DNA of 64,000 bases, taken from NCBI GenBank assembly GCA_002270565.1, contig NQMI01000011.1, forward strand, positions 725,055 to 789,054, read 5' to 3'. The position numbers and the translations under genes were made by a program. Numbering within the stretch: the stretch's first letter is position 1; each line of letters opens with the position of its first letter. The stretch is from Stenocarpella maydis (taxonomy: Eukaryota; Ascomycota; Sordariomycetes; Diaporthales; Diaporthaceae). The notes beneath the pieces are model-generated. The model had not been told where the DNA came from and made no database searches. It saw only the letters and a list, made by a program, of their open reading frames with translations. Shown piece after piece: positions 55,101 through 64,000 of this stretch.

Positions 55101-55857
55101 CCAGAGTTTTTGTAATATCAACAGAGGTAGCGAGAAATTAGCCCAACTCCCACTACCAGCTTCAAGACAGCCATCCACCCCCCTTTCGAACGCGGGCCAT
55201 CCCTCCCGAGCTCGCACCCCCACAGATGAAAGAAAAGGAAATAATGGGCCGACACTAATAGTGTTTATCGCTGGATGCAACTTTTTGTGTGGGAGTCCGA
55301 GCAGAGACCGTGGCAAGCCCAGCTCCTTGGAGTTACAAGCGCACTCGAATGTACGGTCGGCAGGCTCGACTCGAATCGACGTGGATACCTCTATTGTATA
55401 TCCGAAAGGCACTCAAGTTTTCCTGGGCACCCTTGCAATCCTCCAATCAAAGGCAGGTCGTTTGTGAATATGGCGCTGGGTATTTCGAGGTGCGGTTCGA
55501 AGGATGGAAGAAAGGAAAGTCGCCAATCGAGTGGGGCCGTCGTAAAATAGGAGAAGCTCGTGATAGAGGCGAGAAGGGCTCCATCAAGAGCCCGTTTGTT
55601 GAGCCCGCGGCCTAGAGAAACCCGAGTGACGGTAGGCACACCAGACCAGTATCAGGTTTGCAACCCGGGGTTCTCGGCTCGGGGTTTATGTTTTCGGGGG
55701 AGTTCGTGACTTCGTCCTGTATTGCGCCGGCATCGCGCTCGAATTAAAATGCGTACACATGTGAATTAAGAGCCATATAAAAGCAAGCGAGAACGCGAAG
55801 CGGCGTGAATCGGTTTGTGCCCGAACGACAGTCGTTTAGTCATCGGGTTAGCAGGCT
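49161..55857. other. 6.7-kb gene desert between phosducin and G-beta genes
   Basis: I find no supported gene on either strand. Open frames here are short to medium (up to about 256 codons near 51727-52497), often start on non-ATG codons, and have no recognisable domain or intron-linked continuation. The interval holds a CAGGT run (50241-50259), CT-rich tract (50513-50553), CA repeat (53341-53369) and G/C homopolymers near 54009 and 54058. It must contain the phosducin promoter (right of 49161) and the G-beta 3' UTR (left of 55858). Confidence 0.5.
53341..53369 (+). repeat. (CA)n dinucleotide repeat
   Basis: Two CA runs separated by AA. Confidence 0.75.
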
Positions 55858-57265
55858 CTAATATGCCCAGATTTTGAGCTGTTCGTGTATTAGTGCGAAT
55901 ATACACCTATTGGCTCCTAATGCGAACGTCGTTGGAATCAAGGGCCGCTGGCACCAAGGGCCATTAGCAAAAGAATGGATCCGCGACATACCAATGAGTC
56001 CCAGGAACCTGTGCACAAACTTATGCCGTCGTTGCTGACGCCCAAGCAGCTGACACGGTTCTCGTGGCCGACGAGAGAACCGACCTTCTCGCCTCGAGTG
56101 ACATCCCAGACCTGCCGAGTGTGTTAGCCCAGACCTGCACACGTCTGCGGGAAGCTCGCGCGTACCTTGCACTCGAAATCGTCGTAGCCTGCAAACAGGA
56201 GACGACCAGAAACGGACGTGGCGACAGAGGTGATGCCACACAGAATGGACTCGGACTGGCGTTGCACCAGGTTAGTGAAATAGTTCTCAAAAAGGTTGTA
56301 CCCATTAGCTGGACTTACGCCGTAGACGTTGAGTTCCCTATCCGCACGGATATCGAAAAGGCGGCAGGTTGCATCGTCTGAGCCGGTGACGAAGGAGTGG
56401 CCATCCGGGAAGAATTGGATGGCGTTGATGTCGGACTCGTGACCTGCAAAAGTCTGCACAGCCTTGCCAGCTCGGATATCCCAGAGTTTGGCGAACGCGT
56501 CGCAAGCTCCCGAGATGAATGTGTTCTGGTTCGTTGGGTTGAGGCTGATGCTCATGACATCGCCGAGATGGTCGGCAAACTCGATTTGCTTCGTTCCAGT
56601 TTCGATGTCCCATTTCATGCAGGTCATGTCGCCGGAAGAGGTCAGTATGCTCCGGTCATTAATGAAACGGCAGCAGGACAGATAGCCAGCGTGGCCGGAT
56701 AGTTCACGTGCCACACGCGTCGGGCCGTCTCGGTTTTGGTTGAGGTTGTAGATGGAGCAGATGTTGTCGAGGCCACCGCAGGCGACGTAGTTACCGCTGG
56801 GTGCGTAGGCACATGTCATGACCCATGAGGATCTTAGGGGGATGGCGTGGACCTTGTTGGTTGTATATGCATCCCAGATGATGAGTTTGCCGTCCTGTGA
56901 AGCGGACACTAGATGTCTTCGATCGGTCGACCAGTGCATAGCATAGATCTTGGCCAAGTGGCCCTTGAGTGTCCTTTTCGTCTTCATCAACTGGTTCTTG
57001 GGAATCGCCTCGTGGGCTTGCTGCGCGACCTGGCGGACTGCCGGGGAGTGTGTCAGCAGGGGCTGGGCAAGTAGAGGCAATTGCAGTCCCCCCTTATCAA
57101 TTGCGAGATACGGGTGAGATGGGAGGGAATCTTACGAGTGGTGTCGGCGAGCTCATCCTTCTTCCTCTTGATACGGTCCTTGAGTGTCTCTGCCTCGCGG
57201 CGCGCTTGCTGGATCCGCGCCTGCATCGCCTCGGGTGACACATCGTTCGGTCGTTGCGAGTCCAT
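55858..57265 (-). CDS. Heterotrimeric G-protein beta subunit, 359 aa
   Basis: Five exons: 57265-57136, 57037-56319, 56255-56166, 56111-55992 and 55878-55858, with introns of 98, 63, 54 and 113 nt. The total is 360 codons including stop, the expected length for fungal G-beta. It forms the beta-gamma dimer at the plasma membrane and signals in development, cAMP control and pathogenicity. The N-terminal coiled coil (about 10-45, [20 protein letters not shown]) binds G-gamma. Seven WD repeats follow, with clear blocks [60 protein letters not shown] and [15 protein letters not shown]. It ends SWDSLLKIWAY. Intron 2 has no stop and keeps frame, so a naive translation reads through it. The last exon is only seven codons. 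Confidence 0.95.
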
Positions 57266-59886
57266 CTTTCCGTCGCTCGCTCAGCCGCGGGAATGAGAGG
57301 CGGCCAATGAACCGATCGAGTCGATGGAGTTGGAGGAGATGGGAGATACCCGTGGAGGCGAGGGGATGGAAGGCCAAGGGAGCGGTCGGGGGGAGTTCAA
57401 TCGGGGTTTGCTGGCGTTGGCTTGTTAATCAGGATGGAGATGGAGAAGTGGCCGATTGAATGGGCTGGGATGTTGTGGGAGAAAATGCACAGAGCAGGAC
57501 AACAGCAGGCAGTAGCGGCGGTAACAGGCAGGAAGCAGGAGCAGCAGCAACAGCAGCAGCCACAGCCGAAAAGCTACCGGTGGATTTCCAGGGGTTAGAC
57601 CGCTACCAGCAGGGCAGCTGGGCAGAACGGACCAGTCAGATTGGGCTAGACGGGCCCCTTAGGAGGAGGTATTATTGCTGGTTGCGACGGCTGGGTGATA
57701 GGGTAGCCAGGGCTGGGTGGGTGTGGAGAGGCCTCAGAGACGGTCCCAATTTGCAGTGCAATTCGACCCCGGCGATGATCCGAGAACTTGGAAAGTCGAC
57801 CGAAATGGGACTCCCCTCTCGTGGCTGCAGTCGCTGGTTGGCCCGTACAGTTCGATTAAGCTGGGGCGACGTTGGGGACTGCTGCTTGTGGATAGCGTAG
57901 CGGAGCAGAGCAGAGGAGAGCAGAGTAGAATACGGTTCAAGGGCTGGTGGTATTGCCAAGGACGAGACGGGGGATTGGTAATCGGGGAAACGGCGACAAT
58001 GAAGGACAGACAATCCGGGCAATGTCAGACAAACAGACGGATGAGTGGGGGAGGGGGTGACCTGCTTGAAGAGACAGAGATAGAGTGCGCGCGAGAGAGG
58101 GAGGGAGAGACAGGTGGAGACTTTCAAGAGGCAGACCTGCACGGGGGTAGAACCCGGCGGAATGGATTAGAGGACAGAAGAGGACCAGAGCGGACCAGTA
58201 CTGGAGTAGGCCTGGTGAGCCGTGTGCGAAGAGCTGACGGAAGACGAGACGACGAGTGAAGCTTGGGGCAGGGCATCCAGAGAGGAGCAGATCAGTCGAC
58301 GAGGCACGGCAGACGGGCAACGGGTAAGGAGAGCAGGGCTGTGGGATGGATGTCAGGACGTTAGGACGTTAGGACGTTAGCATGCTAGGTGTTAGGAAGG
58401 GTGATTGGTTTTTCAGGGCGGGAAGGGGCCGACAGGGGTGGATGAAGCCAAATTACAAAGCTGCCCTTTGGTTTGCGGAAGCTGGCAGAAGAGCGAGCCT
58501 TCTCTGTCACAACAACGGAACGGACTGGGGGGCGTGTGGGATGGTTGGTGTGTTCGCCAACGAGATTGGGGCCTGCCTGGGTCGGCCACACAGACACTCG
58601 CTCACTCTTGTCACTCTCCTCACTCACTTGCATACGCAGTACTTGCGTACACATTCTCTCCATCTTCCCTTCATCCCTCACCCTACCCCCCTGCATGCCT
58701 ACCCCCCCCCCCAACTTGCTCCCACATGTTCACTCGCACTGACAGGGAGCTGAAGCTGGAGAAGACAAAAACTACCAAAAAAGAGAAAGGGAGAGAGGGA
58801 GAGAGAGAGCCGGCATGGGAAGCCCGTCGTCTATGTTATCGAGGCCCGTATTAGACCCGCCAAGTATAATACGTGGCTTGATGACCGATTGTGCTCAATC
58901 GGCTCGCAGCCGACCAGACCCGTCTGAGTAATTCCACAAGCAGACATTGAGAGCAACATATCGCCTTGCCGGTTTGCGGTTGGAAGATACCTATGCCCAG
59001 TTCTACCACAATGATAAATAATAGGCCAGGTCCTTGTACCAAGGAGATAGTGCCACCCTTTCTCTTTTCTTTTTCTTCTTCTTTTTCCTTTTCTTTTTCC
59101 CCTTTCTGAGGGGTGGGGGAGGATGGCACTGATGAGCATCTCCGAACACGCAACCAAGATCGAGTTGTGCAAATTGCACGCAATGAATTCTACGAGACGA
59201 GGTCACATCCATGCCCATGCCCAGCCATCCATTCACACACACGGTGTGTGCCTCCTTTTATACACATCCACCCACCCAGGCCACCCCAACCATCCCATCC
59301 CATCGAACCTTCTTCCTCCTCAACACACATGAACGAACACCTGCGAGGGAGAGGGGATTTTTGGAGCGCGACAATCCTGCCCATTGTCAGAGCGCACGTA
59401 CTGTGCTGCTACCAGGTAGGTAGTGTACTCCGTTTTAACGCAGGACGTGTGTCAGTGCGTCTTGTCTCTGCCTTTGTGGTCATCTGTGATCCCCACCAGG
59501 CCCGACCAGGAACGTCCCTCGTCCAGTGTAATCTCAAAATTACACTACTACCGTCATCAATAAATGTTAGCACGTCTCCAGCTGCACCCCACCCCACTTT
59601 GCACTTTCCACCAACCTTGAGGTTTCCACTTTCTTGCAGCGGGCCACCCCGACCACTGACCTGCGTCCTGCAGGTTCAATGTTCGATGGACGGGAGAGCT
59701 CCATCAGCCCTGGGCAGTGTGCCTGAGACTTGGACTGGGACAGGGACACCAGGGCTCTGAAGGTTTGTCCTCATGTGGCCAGTCTCATCACCATCCCCAC
59801 CCCGACCCCGGAGCGACTCTTTGTGGGTAGGCATCTACCGCCTGACAGATCCGTAATGTGCACTTGCGAGGCTGCGTCGTGTGTAC
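57266..59886. promoter_or_regulatory. Upstream region of the G-beta gene
   Basis: 2.6 kb with no supported gene. It includes an 8-bp repeat AGGACGTT x3 (58355-58378), GA/CT-rich stretches (58080-58110, 59055-59105) and a C-run (58697-58712). It probably carries the long G-beta promoter and leader. Confidence 0.45.
58355..58378 (+). repeat. 8-bp tandem repeat AGGACGTT x3
   Basis: Three perfect units about 1.1 kb upstream of the G-beta start codon. Each unit contains ACGT. Confidence 0.75.
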
Positions 59887-59888
59887 TA

Positions 59889-59918
59889 CAGTGGGGCCGA
59901 AAAGGTCTTGGGACACTC
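59889..59918 (+). repeat. Left terminal inverted repeat of the Tc1 element
   Basis: Starts CAGTGGGGCCG beside TA and pairs with 61270-61299. Confidence 0.82.
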
Positions 59919-59991
59919 GCGTCCCCATAGTGCAAAATGCGTTTTCGCGTTACACCCACCCAAAACTTCAATCTTCTCTCCTGCAACTACC

Positions 59992-61175
59992 ATGCCTCCT
60001 TACAAGCGCTTGTTTCTTGGGGAGATAACTTTAAACCGTGGGTTTTCTTATAAACTTACTCTAGCTTAAATCGGTGCAGTTTTAAGCGCGTCAATAAAGG
60101 ATAAAACCCTAACTTAAATTTATCATGAAACCAGCATTATGAGGTTAATAATCTATTAGAAGAAAGATAAATAGTAATGCAATAGGAAAATTTCTCCTAA
60201 GCCATGTAGTAGTTATCCCAGATACTTTAATAACCGCTCTATTTACCAGTTAAAGTTACTTATCCTTAAAGAAGACCGTTTGCTATATAATGAGATCNAG
60301 AAGTTGCTAGGTATTAATATATCTAATAATATAATTTATGCCACCTTAAAGTTAATTTATATTAATTACTAGCAAGCTACACACTAGATACCTTTATTAG
60401 AAGAAGATAAGAAGCTTTACTATTATTAGGCCAAGTTATAGCATTATAATATAGAGTGTTTACTAAGGATTAGTATTTAAAGTTTGCCCTAAAATATCAG
60501 CTTGCATGCCTCCTCCACTTACAATATCCCCCCTTTTAGGCAATCTTCTCTAATGAGTGCAGCATCTAGAACTATCCCTTCAAACCTTTAGAGTGGGTTT
60601 AAGGCTTCTCTAACTAGCAATATCATAGGTAAAAAGTCAACTTAAAGGCTAATATAAAGCCTATAATCTCTATAATAATATAGGGTGCCATTTAGTTAGG
60701 TGGCTAGAGTAACCTTATTATAATAAAAAGAGATCCAGAGGCTAGATGTAATGGATACACTATAAATTCATACTTAAAGATCTTGCAAGAGGCCCTTCTT
60801 CCTTATTATGATGGGATATATAACTTCCAGCAAGATAACACTCGAATTTACACTATAGAAGTAGTGCAATTCTTTATTCTAGCATATGAAATCTCTCTAA
60901 TAGATTAGCCTTTACAGTTACCTGATTTAAACCCAATCAAGAATATCTGGAAGCTTCTTAAAGTAGAGATAAATAAATGATACCCGAATTTATGGGAATT
61001 AACTCGAAATGGGGCTAATATGGCATATTTTAGTTAATGCGTGAAGGCGGCGTGGTGGGCAATAGATTAGGGCAAGATTGATAATATCATTCAATCACTC
61101 AAGTGGAGATTGGAAGCGGTCTGTAGATGCAGGGGAAGCTATGGAGGATATCAATCAGAAGACTCTAATGAGTAA
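59992..61175 (+). pseudogene. Tc1-family (DDE_3) transposase, inactivated
   Basis: Opens with MPPYKRLFLGEITLNRGFSY and soon meets stops. Further on, the family signature can still be read: FQQDNTRIYTIEVVQFF and PLQLPDLNPIKNIWKLLKVE (about 60825-60975), the segment around the second and third catalytic acids of Tc1 transposases. The C-terminal end is LKWRLEAVCRCRGSYGGY, with a stop at 61173-61175. Many stops and the AT bias indicate an old, RIP-like damaged copy. Confidence 0.82.
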
Positions 61176-61269
61176 TATGATATAAGTTAATAGTCCTTAA
61201 CTAATTTCCTCGTAATTCTACGCGTCGTTGAAGTTGGGTGGTGGTTGTGGGGGTGGGTGGGATCTGCGG

Positions 61270-61299
61270 GAGTGTCCCAAGACTTTTTCGGTCGCACTG
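61270..61299 (-). repeat. Right terminal inverted repeat of the Tc1 element
   Basis: Ends TTCGGTCGCACTG beside TA at 61300-61301. Confidence 0.82.
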
Positions 61300-61301
61300 T
61301 A

Positions 61302-63152
61302 CCCAGGTATGTATGTATCTACTGTGGCTCTCCTGTGGCTCTCTGTCGTGCGGATACGCGGGCATCTCTTCATTCGTTTACCGACCCCCGCCGCCGGGTG
61401 CGAGAATTAGAGTTGTGCTCTTGTTCCGACCTTCTCCCGCAAGCTTCTCACTCCCTCCCTTCTCTCCGTCTCTGTGTGCATCTCTGTCGCATTCTTGAGA
61501 CGTTTCGGGAGGCTTTGAAATCCTCTCGTCCGGGCCTGTCAACCACGACACTCCATGCCAGCCGCAAGATCCACGCCTAGATCCGGTAGCCAAGTGCTCA
61601 TCCTGCCATCCGACCCCGTCCACTTGCACAAACTAATTAGACACACACAACCACCCGAGCCCCGTAGGGCCCCCTACTGTAGGACTCATCCTCAAATAGT
61701 AACGATAAGCATTGTGGGAGCTCCCGTCGGTGGCGTAATCGTGACCTGACCAACAAAAGATGTGGGAGAAACAGGCTCGGTGTTGCGTTTCCCAACCGCC
61801 CGAGCTCGTACTGGGGCCCTCTGCCTGCTACACTCGGGTTACATCCTGGCTGTTCAGGTCCTCTCCGCTTGTGCTACCAGATTGCCCGCGACCGCCTCGG
61901 AACTATGATGGCCTGCAGGCACTCCCCAGGTGCAGCTGTTGTGTGACAAGGCGCTTCTTCTGATAACCTTGGTGGGCAAACTCAATGAGCACCAGGCCGA
62001 TGGGCAGTACAATAGAAGGCTGCTGCTCCCGTGATTTCCCAACCCAGAGTGACTGACAGCCCTGACTGCCGCGCGTTAATAAGAGGAGTCTGTGCCAGCG
62101 TTCTTGCTGTACCACACTGCATGTGCTACATGAAACTCCGAACGCCATGTATGCTTTACAATATGCATGGCTGCACTCTTGTCAGCTCCCGTGATCCAAT
62201 GGCGGACATTATAAAACAAAAGAAAAGGACAGATAGTTTTGTAGTAGTAGAGCAAGAAGAAACACGTCAAGCAGCTGACCACGAACGGTTACCGTGTACA
62301 GTAATGTTCCTCACCCCGTTTTTTTGTTTTTCTTTTTTTTCTCTTCTTTCTTTTCTTTCTTTTCTTTCTTTCCCGCAGACGACCCGACCATCCTCTGATC
62401 GACCTCGCTTGCATCGCATCCATCCTCTGCCCTTGCAGATTCGCTGCGGGCTTCCATGCTGGGGTTGCTGCGCCTGCGGTTCGCCGTCGTCCGTTCCCCA
62501 CGCTCCGCTCCAATCCTGCGGCTGCTTCTGCGGGTCTGGTCATGGTAGATAGCGGACATATGCTGGCTAGCTTTGTTTTGCTTGCGGGTCTCGCGAGATG
62601 GGTGGCATGGCTCCCGCTGCTTCCGCCGAAATGACCCTGGTCGTGCATCTCCGAAGTACGAGAGCATACCTAGCCGTACCTGGACTACCGGGTAGTCAGC
62701 GCAGCCTACGATGTAGTTTACTGTGTCGGTAGGTAAGTCAGTCACACCTTCATTTCAGATTTTGCAGAGCTCCGAGTCGTAGCATTTAGTCATGATAAGA
62801 AGCCGGCGTTATGAGTGCCTCTGGGCTCTTGTTAAAAGCAAAATCGATTAATGTCACGTCTCGACCTTATACACTTGGAATGTCCCCTGGACTATCGTTG
62901 TCTCAGATGCATCTAAACTCCATGGTGCCTCTCTCGGGCTGTTCAATCCAGCTCATTTCAGCCACATGATATTTGGTATTCTCGTCCTGTCCGCCAACGC
63001 CTTGCAATGCCAGAGTCAAGTATCCCTTTCTTCTCCTTTCAAATAGGATAGCCCAGTGGTGAATCCCCAATGGGTCTTGAACGAATTAATAAAATACGCC
63101 GGTCCTGTTTGCACCCAAACTGCAGGTCTCCCTTTTCTCCACAGCAGCAGAC
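61302..63152. other. Intergenic region between the Tc1 element and the SUMO-ligase gene
   Basis: No gene is supported. A strong CT-rich tract at 62318-62378 ends in CCCGCAG, which looks like a 3' splice site, but no exon with recognisable coding content follows it. Confidence 0.5.
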
Positions 63153-64000
63153 TCAGCCTAGATACGACGAATAGGCAGAACCGGCACCATACTGCTGCAC
63201 CTTCTTGCGTGGCGGCTCCGGAGGCTCCTCGTCCTCTGACAGCGTCAGATCGATGATTTCTGCATGGGGCCGTTTGTTGCCTCCCGATCTTGGCATAGAC
63301 GAGCCTTCGCGAGAGGCCGCGGTGGCTGGGGTTGGAGTGTTCGTGGTCGGCGCCAGGGTGTTTGGCGTGTTTGTTCCGCGGTTCCCGACGTAACTGATCT
63401 CCGAAATGACCAGCTCGTCGTCTTCGATAGCAAGGGCTTCGCGTTCGGGCTCGGGCTCCGCTTCCTCCTCAACGCTTCCATGGGCCTTCCACTGACCATT
63501 GGGCTCAATATCGACCTGTTCTACATTTCGAGAAGTCCTGTCCAAGATGTCCCTGACGTACCTTGAAAAACACGAGTCAGCTGCGCATCGATGCACCATT
63601 CAAACACACATAACTCACTCGTCAATCGCGAGCCTCTCGAATGGCGCACTCTTGCTGCAGACGGGACACAGCCATTGTGGGCCCTGTTGTTGCAGCTGAA
63701 GGTACGAGTTGGCATCAAAACACTGCACGTGGGTGCATGTAGTCGCGCGACAGGGCGTGACCAGTCTCATGTACGAAAGCGGGCACTTCAGAGAAAGAAC
63801 CTGAGAAGACATCTCAATCTCGGCATCATGCGCTTTCTTCGTAACTGCAAATAAAAGTCAGCCCGAAACCATGGGAATAGCGAGGGGCAGACCACGCTGC
63901 ACTTACGCTCGTTCAAGACGGAGACTTTTGATATCTTTCTGCTGGAGATGGTCCGTACGAGGCTTTCCACAGGGGTTGTCCTGCAGACATTGATCACAAG
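63153..64000 (-). CDS. PIAS/Siz-type E3 SUMO-protein ligase, 3' part (truncated by window edge)
   Basis: Minus strand. Three exons are visible: 64000-63907 (continues beyond the window), 63844-63619 and 63561-63153, with introns of 62 and 57 nt. The SP-RING (MIZ) zinc finger reads LKCPLSYMRLVTPCRATTC then THVQCFDANS and WLCPVC, with the conserved Cys/His ligands. SP-RING proteins bring SUMO-loaded Ubc9 to nuclear substrates such as septins, PCNA and chromatin proteins. The C-terminus is acidic and carries a SUMO-interacting motif, EIIDLTLSEDEEPPEPP, then PRKK. SAP and PINIT domains, expected upstream, lie outside the window. The penultimate junction codon is GA|G, with acceptor TTTCAAG. Confidence 0.88.

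Larger units (their letters stand above)
59889..61299 (+). mobile_element. Tc1-type DNA transposon, dead copy
   Basis: A 1411-bp element flanked by TA (59887-59888 and 61300-61301). The ends are CAGTGGGGCCGAAAAGGTCT at the left and, reversed, CAGTGCGACCGAAAAAGTCT at the right. Both continue TTGGGACACTC, about 30 bp with a few mismatches. Weaker subterminal similarity (ACCCACCC..AACTTCAA) extends to about 75 bp. The interior is strongly AT-rich compared with its GC-rich flanks and codes for a broken Tc1 transposase. One N lies at 60298. Confidence 0.87.

Noticed and set aside
62318..62378. Pyrimidine tract plus CAG that looks like a strong 3' splice site
   Set aside because: No donor or coding exon can be linked to it; more likely a promoter-type CT tract.
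1..64000. CRISPR arrays, bacterial operons or prophage
   Set aside because: Every supported gene is eukaryotic and fungal, with introns. No regularly spaced direct repeats of CRISPR type are present.

Overview
The window is nuclear DNA from a filamentous ascomycete, most likely a Sordariomycete. Reasons: short GT..AG introns (mostly 51-113 nt, CTAAC/CTGAC-like branch points), a HET-domain gene, a Zn(II)2Cys6 regulator, a filamentous-fungal G-beta (359 aa) and BDM-1-type phosducin, pyrimidine-rich promoters, and AT-rich transposon copies full of stop codons that look RIP-damaged. The genus cannot be told by eye. Runs of N lie at 12002, 46053-46057 and 60298; the first two are in or beside homopolymers.

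Left part (1 to about 14.6 kb) is accessory and decayed. It holds a tRNA-like relic beside an LTR-like repeat (1071-1310), a small membrane-protein gene (2411-3109, 2 exons), a complete but dead Fot1/pogo-type DNA transposon with TA target duplication and near-identical 48-bp terminal inverted repeats (3710-5916), a frameshifted Nor-1-like short-chain dehydrogenase (6046-7040), an intact single-exon HET-domain gene (7649-9793), a second LTR-like repeat (10221-10422), and 4 kb without a gene but with a cluster of microsatellites.

Right part (14.7-64 kb) is a conserved housekeeping block. In order: a TM198/DUF4203-like seven-TM protein (+), an initiator tRNA-Met gene with an unusual 54-nt insertion (-), a NIPA-type magnesium transporter (-), an uncharacterised 532-aa protein (+), an uncharacterised 513-aa coiled-coil protein (-), a secreted CE1-type feruloyl esterase (-), a 1070-aa Zn2Cys6 transcription factor (-), the YEATS protein Taf14 (-), RanBP1/Yrb1 (-), an uncharacterised 912-aa single-TM protein (-), a phosducin-like G-beta-gamma chaperone (-), the G-protein beta subunit (-), a decayed Tc1 element (59889-61299), and the 3' part of a PIAS/Siz SUMO ligase (-, running off the right edge).

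Functional links: phosducin and G-beta are known partners and lie about 7 kb apart on the same strand, separated by 6.7 kb of DNA in which I see no gene. Taf14, the Zn2Cys6 factor, RanBP1 and the SUMO ligase are nuclear housekeeping genes with no obvious joint pathway. The most unusual signal is the initiator tRNA gene: all four stems and the Pol III signals are intact, but 54 nt sit between D-stem and anticodon stem, and an arm of a near-perfect inverted repeat lies inside that insertion.
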